The notes under the pieces were generated by a model. The model was not told the DNA's origin and did not search any database. It saw only the letters and a program-made list of their open reading frames with translations. From NCBI GenBank assembly GCA_019775845.1, contig JADQAV010000017.1:372001-436000 (forward strand): DNA of 64,000 nucleotides. The letters are read 5' to 3'. Positions 1-12,479 of this stretch are shown here, one piece after another. Position 1 is the stretch's first letter; the number at the start of each line of letters is the position of its first letter. Position numbers and translations under genes: made by a program. This stretch comes from Myrmaecium sp. VS I D KN 1. Its lineage: Eukaryota; Ascomycota; Dothideomycetes; Valsariales; Valsariaceae.

Positions 1-874
1 AGTCTCAAGAGGCTTGATGACCTTGCGGAGATAAGACTCATCGCGCCTGTTGTCGTAAAGCCACTGAGCGTCGAGGACATCGTGGAGAGTAACCATGCCA
101 TCCTGCTCGTCCATGGCACCACTCCTAACACGGCGAAGCTCCTGCATATGAGCGCCGACACCAAGAAGAAGTCCAAGATGGACACAAAGAGTACGAATGT
201 AGGTACCGGCCTCGCAGCTCACCCAGAAGACGCCCAATTGCCTCTCGTTGTCGAACTCGTAGGGTTTGCTCTCGTGGATGGTACGGATACGAAGCTGACG
301 CTTGACAGCGGAGATAAGAGGAGGACGCTGGAAGAGGGCACCGGTGAGTGTCTCGAGAGCGCGAGCGAACTGAGCCTCGCCGCCAGGGAGCTTGTCGTGG
401 AGCCTGATAACACAGACGTACTCCTTTCCGGCACCTTGTTGAGACTTGACGAGACGGGTGGCGCGATCAATGCAGACGATCAAACAGCCAGTAACCTTGG
501 GGTCAAGGGTACCACTGTGACCGGTCTTCTCAGCACGGAGGATGCGCTTGATCCATGCGACGACTTCGTGGGAGGAAGGGTTTGCGGGCTTGTCAAGGTT
601 GATAACGCCGGAGCTGATGTAGGACTTCAAGTCGCGTCTATGTGGTGCACATCCCATAGGAATGGGAGTGTAATGGGCAGTTCGAACAAGCACTGACAAC
701 TGGTGTCAGCGTGATTGATGCCCATGAAGGTGAGGGAAGATAATCAAAGATTTGCCTACATTTGCTGTAATTCTTCAGGAGCAGCGGCCAGTCGCTGGTA
801 TCTGTCTCAGGCTTGTGAGCCTCAGGCTTGATGGTGTAATCAACATCCTGGGCTTGGGTAGATACGAGCGCCAT
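1..874 (-). CDS. CBF5: Dyskerin-type pseudouridine synthase, H/ACA snoRNP catalytic subunit (3' end outside window)
   Basis: Catalytic subunit of H/ACA snoRNPs, converting chosen uridines of rRNA to pseudouridine in the nucleolus. I read exon 1 at 874-760, an intron at 759-693 and exon 2 from 692 to the window edge. The splice restores the conserved run from NYSK into [15 protein letters not shown]. The N-terminus carries the dyskerin-like segment ([10 protein letters not shown]), then the TruB catalytic domain with [10 protein letters not shown] and the catalytic loop [11 protein letters not shown], whose Asp is near residue 102. About 269 residues are visible; the PUA domain and lysine-rich tail expected of the family lie beyond base 1. 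The ATG at 874 gives an N-terminus of normal length for fungal Cbf5. The neighbour upstream is an unrelated hydrolase on the same strand. Identification is secure; only the 3' part is missing. Confidence 0.95.
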
Positions 875-1293
875 CTTGAAAGCTCGGATATCCTGGTGGG
901 TTAGTATTGATGGTGGACGTTGTCGTCTGGAGGGAAAAACGGACGTTGAGCTTCCGGCAGTACTTTTTTCTTTCCGGCGCATCGGCATAAACGTTCTTCC
1001 TTTCCGCGCTGAACGCATTTTCATACGCCACAGGGCAGCCGAAGAACCAAGCTTGCAGCCTGAGGCATACACATTAGTGTATGTCCAAAGGGATATTTGT
1101 GACCGGATTCTTAAGGATAGATTAGGATTACCTAAACCTCTACATCTATATCCTGGCTATATCAGAAATAAAAAGGCCCTTCAAATACTATACAATGATT
1201 CACCAATAACTGGCGCGGATCCCGCGATGCCGCTCGTTCATGCTGTCACGTCCGATCACTTTCTTCCATGTACCTATCCGTACTCCGGTCAAC
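875..1293. other. Intergenic: LDAH 3' side and CBF5 promoter
   Basis: No gene seen. Both flanking genes are on the minus strand, so this holds the 3' flank of the hydrolase and the CBF5 promoter and leader. A small hairpin (arms catacac/gtgtatg, 4-base loop) lies at 1066-1083. Confidence 0.5.
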
Positions 1294-2660
1294 TTATACA
1301 GCGGCATGATGGAGAGGTAGGTCCGCCCCGAGGAGCACATCCGCTTCATCCAACCTCACAATTTCATCCACGTACCCCTTCACCTTCTCGGCGACCGCTC
1401 TGCTCTGGCTCAGATCCGTACAGAAGCCATGTTGCCATCCTTCAACTTCGTCCACCTCCATCAGTGGCTTCCAATGCTCGTCCACCGAGTTCCTCCTCTT
1501 CCCTCTCTTTTCAATAAGCTTCTCACGCGTCTCTTCGGCAACCCAGTGGTCTTGCTTGGCAAATAAAAAGCAGATCCTGGCGCGAGGATGTGGTAAAGCT
1601 GTCTGGTGAGCCGCACCCCATATCTCTTCGTCCCAGCGATCGTGAGTCAAGTGTGCCATCTCATCACGCGCCATGTATCTGGAGGAATCAGCTACAGCCG
1701 CAAAAGTAAGGCGAAAGTACGATTCACACTCACAAGGCCTGGTATACTCCGTACCGAGATTTCAAGAAAGCGGCTGTAGTGCTCGCAGCATGTGACGGGA
1801 AGCCCAGAATACAGTGAATAATGTTAGTCAAGAGGGTCACAGGAAAGAGGAAGGTTAAGAGATGGGAGAGGAGGGCCGCCACGAGTGGAAGATGTGGAAT
1901 GATCCTTAGGAGCCGCTGCAAGGTCGAGGCCAATTAGCAAAAATCCAAGAAGAGGGTTTCGAATGTGAATTTAGACCGGATGGACGGGGTATTGTTGACT
2001 TCGAGATCTTCATAGATCACAATACGAAGACAGAGACGGAAACGGAAACTCAACCTGGAAAAAAGAACCCCGTTCCATAGTGAAAGAAAGACGATAAACA
2101 CGACAGAGACCTACCACAAGCTTCCGCCCCTTCTCACTCTCTCCGATCTCCATCACCGTGGGCATCAACCCTACAACCCCTACCACCCGCGCAGCCCCCA
2201 CTTCCGCCTTCCCCAGCGCCTGTCTCTCCCTCCGCAGCACCTCCAACGCGATAAAGCCGCCTACCGAATGCCCGATCAGAACCACCCTTTGCCCTTCCCG
2301 GACCACATCCCTCAATCTCAGCCTGACCCTCTCCACGACCTCCTCCAGCCCAAACGGTGGCTGCCGCCGCTCTTCCCGCCCGTACTTCAACCTCTCGGCA
2401 TCCACCTCGAAGCCTGGGAGCGAGGCGCCATAGACGCGGACGTCGTGGTGCGCCGAGAGAAGCCCGTAGAGGTGCGCAAGGAAAGGGGAGTAGTAGTTGA
2501 TCAATCCGGGGTTGCCGGTGATGAAGTAGATCAGGTACGAAGGGCGCGCCTTGTGCTTCTTCGGGCCGTCGGCGAGGAGATGAATGACTGACGGGGGTTT
2601 GGCGGAAGCCATCTGAGTCTTTACCTTGTTGCCTTGCTGGCCCTGTATTACGAAATCCAT
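1294..2660 (-). CDS. Lipid droplet-associated hydrolase family (LDAH) alpha/beta hydrolase
   Basis: Predicted alpha/beta-hydrolase of the LDAH family, whose members act on lipid droplets as esterase-like enzymes; the substrate is not settled. Exons 2660-2115, 1915-1734 and 1678-1294 with introns 1916-2114 (199 bases, long for this locus) and 1679-1733; the product is 370 residues. Visible features are the family start YLIYFITGNPGLINYYSPFL (near residues 42-61), the nucleophile elbow GHSVGG (Ser near 132), a hydrophobic stretch in exon 2 that could embed in the droplet monolayer, FAKQDHWV with the likely catalytic Asp, and GWQHGF with the likely catalytic His close to the C-terminus. So the triad appears whole. 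The ATG at 2660 is used; a second in-frame Met 16 codons on (before ASAKPP) is an alternative start. The gene lies downstream of CTR9 on the same strand, with no functional link evident. Confidence 0.88.
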
Positions 2661-3073
2661 CTCTATGGTGAAAGTCAGTGTGGTGAGTGGGTGAAGGTGA
2701 AAGTTGACGTGATCTTAAGTGATCGGAGGCGGTGAGCTTCCATCGGGAACGCTAGACAACTCTAAGAACACACGAGAAAGGCTGGGAGGGTGAAGCGATA
2801 CGGAATTTAGAACCCCTCTCGCTCTAAGAAATCACTATTTCAAAATGCGTGTAGTGTAGTTTATATTCGATATATAGTAGTTACCATGCAAGATCGAGTG
2901 AACCCGACGAACCCGCGGCATCCGTTGAGACTGTAAAACCACCCGGGAATGCTTGATTCGCAAATGGAACCGCGCCTAATTTGCCCATAACGCCTACTGC
3001 TGATGCATCCTTGACCTACATAGTTCCAATACTACTGATGGAACCGGTGACTAACCAAGTTTCCGCAAGCTCA
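2661..3073. other. Intergenic: CTR9 3' side and LDAH promoter
   Basis: No gene seen. It contains the LDAH promoter and the 3' flank of CTR9, both minus strand. The part near 2840-2890 is AT-rich. Confidence 0.5.
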
Positions 3074-6000
3074 TCACTCCTCGTCGTCAGAGCCGGCAGC
3101 AGCAACTGTGCCATTGCCGTTGTCCGTACCCACAACATCCTGCATCGAGACATCACCTTCCTCCTCGTCATCGTCGTCAATGATGCGATTAGACTTGCGA
3201 GGCCGGCTGACAACTTCAGGGTCGCTGTCCTCATTGCCCATCTCAGGTGGTGTTGGGGCTTTCTCGGCTTCACCTGCCTCGTCCTCGTCGCTATCTTCAA
3301 TCATCTCGCTAGACTTGAACTTGCTGTTCTTAGTCTGCGCCTTGCCCTTCCTCTCCAGCTTTCTCTTTTTCTTTTGGCGCGGCCTTTCATCACCAGTGCC
3401 AGGCTCACCAGAGATGGCCCTGCTTCTCTGTCGCGAGCTCCGGCTGCGTTCGCCGTCGGAGCCGGAAAGATCAGACTCGTCGTCACTATCCGCATTCTTC
3501 TTCTTGCGCTTCCCGCCGCCGCCAGTCCTTCTCTTCGCTTTCCGCTCCTCCTTCTCCTCCTCTTCCTCGCGCTGCCTCCTTTGATACTCCAGTCTCTTTT
3601 CAAGTACCTCACGATCGAGTTCGGCTTGTTTTCTGCGTTCCTCTTGAATTCTGCGCTTGTGCTCCGCCGCTTCCTCTTCCTTCTTCCGTTTCTCCTCTTC
3701 CCTCCGCGCCAGTTCGGCCTCGCGAAGTTCGCGGGCCTTCGCTAATTTCTCCGCATTCTTCTCCTCATATTCGCGTTGAGTGGCAATCGCACGCTCCAGT
3801 TGCTTGCGCTGCGTGTTCTTGCTCATATTGGCACGTTGCTCGATATCATTTTTAGGGAAGGGCGGATTGGGGGCTTTGGCAATCTCAGTCAAAGTCTCGA
3901 TCGACTCCTCGAGGTCTTTCGCGGCGGTTTGAAGTTCCTCAAGGGTACGTTTTGTCTCAGGAAGTCGGACGATTAGTAGAGCGATCTGGTTCTGAACGTA
4001 GGCGACATTAAACTTGAAGTGAATCTGTTCGGGTGAAAGCTCGAGCGCCTGGAATAAGTGTCAGTAACCGGACATAGCCTAGACTATCAAGTTGCGTACT
4101 CGTCTGGAATATTCAAGCGAAGTCTTTTGTGCCTGAAGATCCGATTCGGCTTTTCCTTTCATGAGCCATACACGACCCAAACAAGCCAGGACTCCGGGAT
4201 CACGTGCTCGATCTTTTGCAAGAGCAGCCTCGTACTATCCACAGTTAGCCATTGAATGAGAGAGGTGGCAAAAGGTGCTTACACTCTCAATAGCGCGAGT
4301 ATACTGCTTCACCTCACAGTAAGCATGACCGAGATTGATGAAGACGCTCGCATCCTTGACCGTTTCCTTAATCTTCGTGAAGATCTGAATGGCCATGGAA
4401 TAATCTTTTTTGTCCTCAGCCATGGCGATCGCGATACCTTGTGCAGCGTAGGCATTCTTAGGGTCAAGCTGGAGTACTTTATCGAAGAACTCGACGGCCT
4501 TAACGTAATTGGCTCTCCGTTTCTCCTTCTCTTGCTCGGTATCTCGCCGCATCTCGCGGGCATATGAAAGCCATATGTTGCCAAGACCGGTAAGGGAATA
4601 GCGATCTTGCTTGTCATACTGCTGGAGTGTATGTTTATAGTTTCGCTGTTCCATATCTTCTTGGGGTGCCACGGACCGCTTCTTGGACCTATTGAGGAAC
4701 CAGCCATAAAGAGCCCGAACCTCGAGATTCGAATGATCCGCGTCGTACAGCTCCTTCATAGCCTTGGGGCCTTCGTCGCCAGGGCTCTGCCTCAGCTTGA
4801 TGTAAGTGAGACGGATGTGTGCGTCCATGTACTCAGGATGCCGCTCAAGCAAGCCATTGTACATCATCTTGGCATCGTCAACCATTCCCTCCGCTTCATA
4901 GGTACGTCCAAGATTGTAGCTGATGGTTGTGACAAGAGCATCGGTATCCATAGACGTGTCTTTGTCGCCAATCTTCACGCATGCATTCAACGCTGACTGG
5001 AACAATTCCCTTGCCTGGCTCCATTTCTCAAATTGATAATGGAAGCATGCCATATTGTTAAGCAGAGCAGGTGGAAGCGATTCGCGGAGTGCTGCCTTCA
5101 TTGCTTCCGGATCTTTGATGTCAGTTGGCTTGTCTTCTTCCGGAATGTCTGCGAGCTCGATCTGCTCTACTTGTTGAAGGCACTGCAAGCTCTTATCAGG
5201 GTGCTCGTTCTCGTAGAGCCGAGCAAGATTGAGTAAAACAGAAGAATCCGGAGTCAGTTTACGCTTCGGATCCTTCCATGAGAGCCTCACGGATTCCAGA
5301 AGCTGGATTGCCTTTTTTCTTTCGGCAGTCTTGTCTTCCTTCAAGTTCGAACTTTGTGCCGCGAACACATCTTCCGCATACAATGTTCCGAGCAACGTCA
5401 GAGCCTCCGGATTCTTTGACTGCTGAACAAGTTTCTCCAGCCTGAACTTCGCGCCGTCGAAATCGTTCAGAAGAGCTCTGATTTGAGCGCCGCCGAATTT
5501 GGCTGGCACATAGCCCCCGTTGTCTCCGCCACGCGCTTGATCGGCTTTCAGGTAGTATTCACCAGCCTTAGCATATTCGCCATCGTAGTGCGCCTTTCGC
5601 GCAAGCATGTACCATCCATCGCTGGCAATAGCGTTGACATCTGTGAGTTCTATCGCCCGTCTTGCAAGACTCTCAACCTGCGGAAACGCCCGTTTGAGAA
5701 GAAAGTAGCCGCCAAACGTGGAACATGCGAGCGGAAGCTTGTTGTCCATCTTGAACGCCTTCTGTGCATATTCCGTCATTGCTTTTTTGTAAGCTGCAGT
5801 AAATCGGGGATCGGTCATCGAATACTGTGAGCTGAAGTGTAGATGATACAAGGCTAGGAGGATGTTCGCAATCTTGGAGTCTGGAGACTTCTTGGAGTTA
5901 GTTTACGATTCGGTAAACCTAAGACATTAACTTACGAGCTCTAGAGATCGCTCCCAAGCGACCCTTGCATCTTCTCTGTGACCAAGAATCCAAAGGCAAC

Positions 6001-6850
6001 AACCTATACCAATGCGTGGATCAGGATCTAGGAGGTTCGGCGCTCGTTCCAGTACGGTCTGGTAAGTCTGTAACGCCTCTGCATACTTCCCTAACGAGTA
6101 TTGCACCCTAGCTTTGCCCAAAAGTGCCATCAGATTACTACCAGATGAAGCCCGAAGCGCATCCTCAAAACATTTGCCTGCTTGTCTGAACATGTCCATT
6201 CTCTCGGGGTTGGCTTGTCCGCTGGTGCCACTTCGAGTAGAAGGCTGTAATGATGCTCGCAGAAGGTAAAGTACCCCTCGTGCTAAAAACAACGGCGGAT
6301 ATGAAGGACTAATCCTGGACGCATCATTGAGAATACTGGTTGCCGACTGGATATAGTATTCCTTGGTTCGAGCCTCGGAAGCTAGTTGGCCCTCTGCGGT
6401 TTGTTAGCGTGTCGAATAACTAATAATCAGTCCAACAGGCAATATACCAGGTCTGACACGAGGTGCCTCGCGGCATTTTAAGAGGTACAGCCAGCAGAGG
6501 GCATTCAATAACCCTAGCCTGTCATCAGGCTTGCCTCTGTTATGGGCGTTCAGCGCCTTCGTAAGCACTTCGATGGCAACGTCCGTCTTGCGCTGCTTCG
6601 CGTAACCCAGCGCAACGACCATCCACATGTGTTTGGGCGACTCCTCATTCTCCAGCAGTGTGCAAAGCTCAGTCGGATCGTCCTGGATGTCTTCATCGAG
6701 GGAAATCTCCACGTCTATAGGACCATCTGCCTCATTGACCGTGACAGATACCGATGAAGGCACATGCGCAAAGCGAACCAGGCGCTCGTGCTTGCCGCTA
6801 TGCCCATTGAGCCCGTTGAGGCCATTCGTTCCGTCATGGACCGTCGCCAT
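3074..6850 (-). CDS. CTR9: Paf1 complex subunit Ctr9, TPR protein of RNA polymerase II elongation
   Basis: Scaffold subunit of the Paf1 complex, which travels with RNA polymerase II and supports histone H2B ubiquitination and H3 methylation. Five exons: 6850-6448, 6393-5936, 5890-4283, 4234-4100 and 4048-3074, joined by introns of 45-54 bases; 1192 residues. The middle is a long array of TPR repeats (for example LMALLGKARVQYSLGKYAEA and YSLTGLGNIWLSYAREM). The last exon turns into a highly charged coiled coil (runs of EEK, RRE) and ends in an acidic tail with repeated SD and DDEE, as in Ctr9 of yeast and animals. I use the ATG at 6850 (MATVHDG); the frame is open a little further upstream but without another ATG. 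The second acceptor at 5890 was chosen because it keeps the frame into SPDSKIANILLALYHL. Secure identification; small uncertainty at individual splice sites. Confidence 0.95.
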
Positions 6851-7322
6851 GGTTGCGGTCGCGTTGAAGCAAGCAGGGAGCAAGAGGTTCAGTACGAGGA
6901 CGTAGTACCGACGTGTCTTTTGCGCAGCGGATACAACCTCGTCCTAGGTTAGCTTCCCATGCCCTGGCGACAGATGGCGGATGGCTTGGTCAGGCAGAAT
7001 GGGGAGGGAGGAGATCGAGGTGAAAGGGAATGATCAATGTCGCGACATGGACAATGGACCTTCAACAGGCTTAGGTAGGTCTAGGTAGTCGGCTCGAGCT
7101 TCCCAGTTCCGCTCCGACCGGAAAAACTCTCCCTCGATGATCATAAGGTATGTGGCCCGTGCGCTCCGAGTGCCTTGACCGCAGAGTACGGTTCCATGTA
7201 GCCTGAGGCATGCTTGCCATGGGTTGGGAAATTTCTACATTATGTACACATTGCTGCAGTCCAAATATGAATAGCCTGACATGACGCTATGGCACTGCCG
7301 TCAGCTACACAGGTCCCCTATC
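6851..7322. other. Intergenic: SEC8 3' side and CTR9 promoter
   Basis: No gene seen. It holds the CTR9 promoter and the SEC8 3' flank. A TAGGTA-type repeat (ttaggtaggtctaggtag) lies at 7071-7088. Confidence 0.5.
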
Positions 7323-10300
7323 TTACGTCTGCCACAAGTGCTCGCTCAATTGCAGCAGATAATCGTCCATATGCCGTTTTGCTTGCATGGCAACGTCCCT
7401 CCGGGGGGACTCAAGAGCATCAGAATAGCACAATTCGACAAGCACCTTGAGTTCATCGTATGTAAAACCCAGATCCTTACCACCGGTCTCTTTGGCGCGG
7501 GCAATGATGACTTCGGGGCCCGCGCTGAAGAGATCGAAGTAAGCTGCGCTTCGCGAGAGCGAGGCCTGCGGTTCGATGTTCTTCAGATTTTGTTGGAGGA
7601 CAAGTATGTTGAGCTGCATACGTCCGCAACCGTTATCGTTCATCAACTTGATATCGGAAGCGCTGCTAACGAGGAATTCATCCATCAGTTTGCCAGTGCC
7701 GTTTGCAATGAACCTTTGATAATGTCAGCACACGATATCCTGAAATTAATGATAAATCGACTTACTCTCTGCGTTGAGGTTGAAGATGATAAGAGAAGTC
7801 CTCATCGAAATCAACCAGCGTTCCATTCAACGTAAGCACATCGGGATCCGGCTCATTGACCGGTTGTTCCGGTCTGAAGGTCGTTCTGAAAGAACGGCGA
7901 AGCGCATGTATGACGTGACAACGCACCTCGAGATGAAGTGTATGGAGGACGGTCGCCGCGAGCTGCTGATAGGACTGAACAACGCCATCAAATGCCCTAA
8001 GTGGATTAGCCGTCAGCCTGTGGCTACGTAGGGTAAAACTTACACTGCAGTTTCCTGGTTCAACGGTAGATACACAGGATCGCCATCCATTCGTCGCTCC
8101 GCAGACCTGACCATGGTCCAACGCCGAGTGTGTTTTGGCTTGCCTGTCTCTCCTTTAGATGAATCGGTTGCTCGATCGCTTATATGGCGCAACTGCTTGA
8201 CCTTGGAAGCAAGCCATCTCATGCTGTTGTACAGTGTGCATAGACTTGAGATGCTCTTCCGATCGGAGATCAAGTCACTCTTCTCTATCGTATTGTTCTT
8301 GATCTTCGCTAGTAACAAACTAGTCTCTTTCTCAATCAGCACTCCTTTCTCGCCCGCATCAGCATCTGCGAGCATGCCCAGAAGATCTTTAAGTTCATCC
8401 TCTTCGGCCAAAGAGGCGGATGTCTTGAGGAGGCTTCCGGCCTGACTGTCAGCTCGAGGTCTAGTAACCAAGCTCTTGAACCATCCATAACATTTGTCAT
8501 AGTATGTCACCATTTGAGTGATAATGAGCTGACTAAAAGTTTGATCATGTGGCAAGTTGTCCAGCATTCGACAGAACGCAGTGATGAGAGCGAAAAACTT
8601 TGTCGTGCTTTTGAAAATAGGTTTGCGGGAGTGATAGGCCCATTGGGGATTTTGTAGGAATGCGTCAACCTCAACAAAGGTTTGCGCACAAAGATCCATG
8701 ATGGTCTCCTCTAATTGCGGGTAGAATACGTTGACAAGGAAATCGTCCAAGAACGACGTGAGAGTGCTCACGACAACATCCGATGTAGGTGGAACCACTT
8801 CCTTCAACCGGTTGAGGAAGTCCAGTGAAGGTGGAAGTAGGTTACCCATATTGAAAACGTTGGGCTCAATCAGTAGTTTATGACCAGTTGCACTGCCATC
8901 CTGAATGGCGTTTTCTGCGGTCGAGATCCCAGTTGTTGTCTTAGAGTCGGATACTAACCCAGGAACCGATGATTTAAGGATGACCTCGAGGTCTTCCCTC
9001 TCCGCCAATAGATCCGTAGATTTAGGATCCATGTCCGAAAGTTTGAACATTCTCTTCGTCTTATCTCGCTGAGCTTTGTGGAAGGGGTTGCCAGAATTTG
9101 CTTGTCCGTGTCCGGAGCGGTACGATGCATCACCATCGGTTGCTAAGTAATCGTGCAAGAGTGACCGGATCTCGCTTTGGTAGAGCTGCCAAAGACCCCT
9201 GAATCCTCGAGTTAGGTCTGCCGAGCCCGATAGCCCCTCCCGTCTGGCCAGTCCTGCAATAACATCGTGCACGACACGATGGCCCTCGGCAATAGCCTCA
9301 AACCGGGCATAGAGTGTCCACAGGAGATCGTTCATAAGGGCAGTCCGGGCATCGTCTCCCTCCACAGAAATATCGAGCTTTCCCTGAACCTTGTTGGCGT
9401 AGGCTCGGATTGTGCTCTGGTGCCGCTGTGCTACTTCGTTATTTGATTTTTCCACCACCTTGAATAGTTCCACAGGTAATCTTTGTTCGATGGCGTCGAC
9501 TGCAACCTCCAAACGGTTCATGCGATTGAGTGCCTCCAAAATTAACTGGATATAGTGAAACGTATCTGCTTCCGGATTGCGAGAAGCCTCATCGCTTATT
9601 GGAACAGACGTGTCAAGTCTGTTCAGGAAATGAAATAGTGCCCTACCGCGTGGCTCTGGGAGCTATGTCAGATAGAGTAGAGCGTAATGTGCGTACGTAC
9701 ATACCAGTGGCTTTCAGCTTCCCGTCTGCATTTGCGGCTTTAGGCTGGTTCTGTGCGTGGGCTTTCCATCTGTCTTCACAGTAGGGGGATTTTAGGTATA
9801 GATGACTATGCAGTTCCTCCACAAGGATGTCGGTCAACGACTAGATTTGGTCAGTCCTGGCTCTGTTGAAGGACCCCAGGGCACATACGTGTTCTTGATT
9901 ACTTAGATACACAGCTAGTTCGCTGAGGGCACCTATGTTTTGCATTTCGGATCGACGGATTATCCTCAACGCGTCTTGCAGTATATCCACAGCTGTAAGA
10001 AATCGTTTTTCAGATATCCTAGCTTCGAGTTTTTCTTGCACGGATTGCAATTGCTCGCTTGCGTAAACGTGATCGATCAGCATGTGGTCCCGGAGAAGTA
10101 GTTATCCCTTACATTTGATTCATCATTTGTAGCATCTCATCAAAGTTATGAGAAGCTGTTGCAAAACCTTGAAGCTCTGGTTTCGTCGTGGAGAGGCTCT
10201 CTTTCGACTGAATGAGGCTGTCTTTCAGAGAACGGACGCGCTGTTGCGAGGTTTGCAAGCTAGCCTGTATCTTGTGAAAGGTACCTATGGAGCTATTGAA

Positions 10301-11030
10301 GCCCTGATGATGCTCTACTTCCAGTTACTCAAATACTCCATGACCTCAAGATCCCAAAGCTTACCATTAACGATGGCTTTCAAAGCGCTCTGGAGCTGTT
10401 GGTATGTGGCTTCGAACTCGCCGTAGCGCGTCGCCAACCCCAAGGAGCTCGAATCTAGGAGCTTCAGTGCGATCTGGATAGGTACACATTTCTCGTCGGT
10501 CATGAAGTCCCAGTCACGATTGATTGATTCTAACACCTCTGTTCACTCATGCGTTAGCGATCAGGCATACTCTATACCGCAGATTGCTCACATGGACCGC
10601 CTGGCGGTGCAATCAATCCATATTCTTTGCTATTGTGCCTCGTCGCCCCGGATGATATCAACTGACCTTCGATCTGTCTGCTCCCTACACCTTGGCGGCC
10701 TGCGCCGGGTCTACTTCTACTTCGGCTTGCGCCTTGCCCATACCCGCGATCCTCGCTCCGCCGCTTCGCATGTGTGCGCTCGAGACTGGTAGGCCGGATT
10801 ACGCGGGGCTCGTAGCCAGGCTGGTATTCGGTATCAGAGCCATTGAAACCTCCATAGCCTCCCGGACGCCGTTGGCGATTGTTATGGCGATCTGGACTAC
10901 GGTCGTAGCCTGACCCGGTGTCGCTTTCGCTGCGGTCGTAGCGTCGCGTCGATTCGTTGTTGTAGTAGCCGTTGCTATAGCCCCCGGTGCCGTTCACGCC
11001 GGAGCGTAGAGAGGGTGGAACGCGGGACAT
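7323..11030 (-). CDS. SEC8: Exocyst complex subunit Sec8 (EXOC4)
   Basis: Subunit of the octameric exocyst, which tethers secretory vesicles to the plasma membrane at hyphal tips and septa. Eight exons: 11030-10667, 10538-10365, 10314-10113, 10057-9889, 9840-9705, 9655-8044, 7996-7766 and 7713-7323; introns are 47-55 bases except the first (128). The 1092 residues start with a low-complexity Gly/Tyr/Arg/Ser-rich region typical of filamentous fungal Sec8. Next is the conserved Sec8 N-terminal domain (VLESINRDWDFMTDEKCVP, then a coiled coil around the segment LQSVQEKLEARISEKRFLTA). A large helical middle and C-terminal region follow, ending in ANGTGKLMDEFL and a final helical bundle. All eight exons join in frame, which strongly supports the model. 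The first splice replaces a stop-containing read-through and restores SRQIEEVLESI. SEC8 is divergently placed from the HPP-family gene, with 1.4 kb between. Confidence 0.94.
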
Positions 11031-12479
11031 GGGGCTCTTCGGGCGATATTGGCTATGAATGTCGACCTGTCCTCACCCGAGTGACCATTGCGCTTGCGTT
11101 GATGCGATCCGCAAGACGATATGCTCTGGCATGGGTCTGGTCCGGTAAGGTATCGGGTGCTTGGACCCTGACCAGCGAAAGGGATCAGTAATCGAGGATA
11201 CGTAAAATGAGGATACGCTAGTACGAAATAGTATCTTCCTTTATACCTCATTACCCAAGGCTGAGGAGGGGCCTGGTGCATAAATATAAAAAGTAGTCAG
11301 TTCGAAGTCTCACCGTAATACCGTATTTCGAGGTGGGAAAAAGGTCAGATCAATCGTTGCTGTACCATACGATTGATTATTCGTCTTCCTACTCCGTACC
11401 TCTATGCAACATCATGAATTTATGGATCATCTCTCTGAAGATCACAGGCTGCTTTTGTATGAGTGGATCACATACACTAGGTGTTAGGGGGTCTTCCATA
11501 ACCATCAGTCCAATTGCTGTTGCGTAGAACAGTAACTACCTGCATCCGACTTGAGGCGCAATATCGATTCACCGGAGATCCTCTTCTTCCTCCTCTTCCT
11601 CCTCTTCCTCCTCCCCTTCCCACTTGTGTAAAGAGAGAGACAAAAGCATAAGAAAGGAAGGGAGCATAGGGTGCAAACATATACTACAGAATTTACAATT
11701 AGGGCCTTCGGATTACGCGGTTCTTAAACAAATCATATCAAACCGTCGCTTACTCGAAGAGATGGTGACTATAACGCACGTGATAACGAGCTACACCAAC
11801 GAGACCAACCCCTAAGAGGATGGCAATAAGCAAGTATTTTCTGTCTTCAATTGGAGAGCTCCGCGCGGCGAAGGGGAACGGTGATCAGGATTGTATGGTG
11901 TTGTACCTGCATGCGGTCGTTGATCGTTCGGAGATCGAACGGTCACTCTGGTGATCTGGAGAACCCTGACAAGGATCTCTTGCCATTGCCGAAGGAGACT
12001 AGAGCGTTTTGAGACCGACCGCAAAGGCCCCCGGGTATCTCCCCGAGCATCGGCTGATATCCTTGCAAGACTGGCAGGCTATACAGAGTACGAATCGTTC
12101 GACCTCGATTTTAGCACAGGATGCCGAGATATGTCCTGCATTTAGCACTGAAGGGATGTATTCCGTAGTGGAAGGGTTGCTGAAACCAGGGACTTCCGAG
12201 GAGACTCTGAACGTCGGCGCGCTTTCGTTACGTTATACAAATTCAGAAGGGCAAAATCTGTACGCCAATTAACCTGCGTCATAGCGGCCGCACGGGAGCG
12301 ATAGCCGCTTTCAGTCCGCTTGAGGTGAGGTCTGGACGATGCTGTTTTTTTTTTCTAGCTGGTAGTTTACTAGTAGATTGTCATCAACGGCGGTGTTATG
12401 CGCACCCTGCCGCCTTCTTAAATATGAGGCTCGCCCGGCTTCACGTTCTGTTCGATTGGAGGGGCATGCGAAATTCACA
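11031..12479. other. Intergenic: divergent promoter region of SEC8 and the HPP gene
   Basis: No gene supported. The only notable content is a pyrimidine-rich microsatellite at about 11580-11621. The rest looks like unique promoter and leader sequence. Confidence 0.5.
11580..11621. repeat. CT-rich microsatellite (cctctt/cctcctctt units)
   Basis: About 40 bases made almost only of C and T in cttcctcctcttcctcct units. It lies in the SEC8/HPP divergent region, with no coding frame across it. Confidence 0.8.
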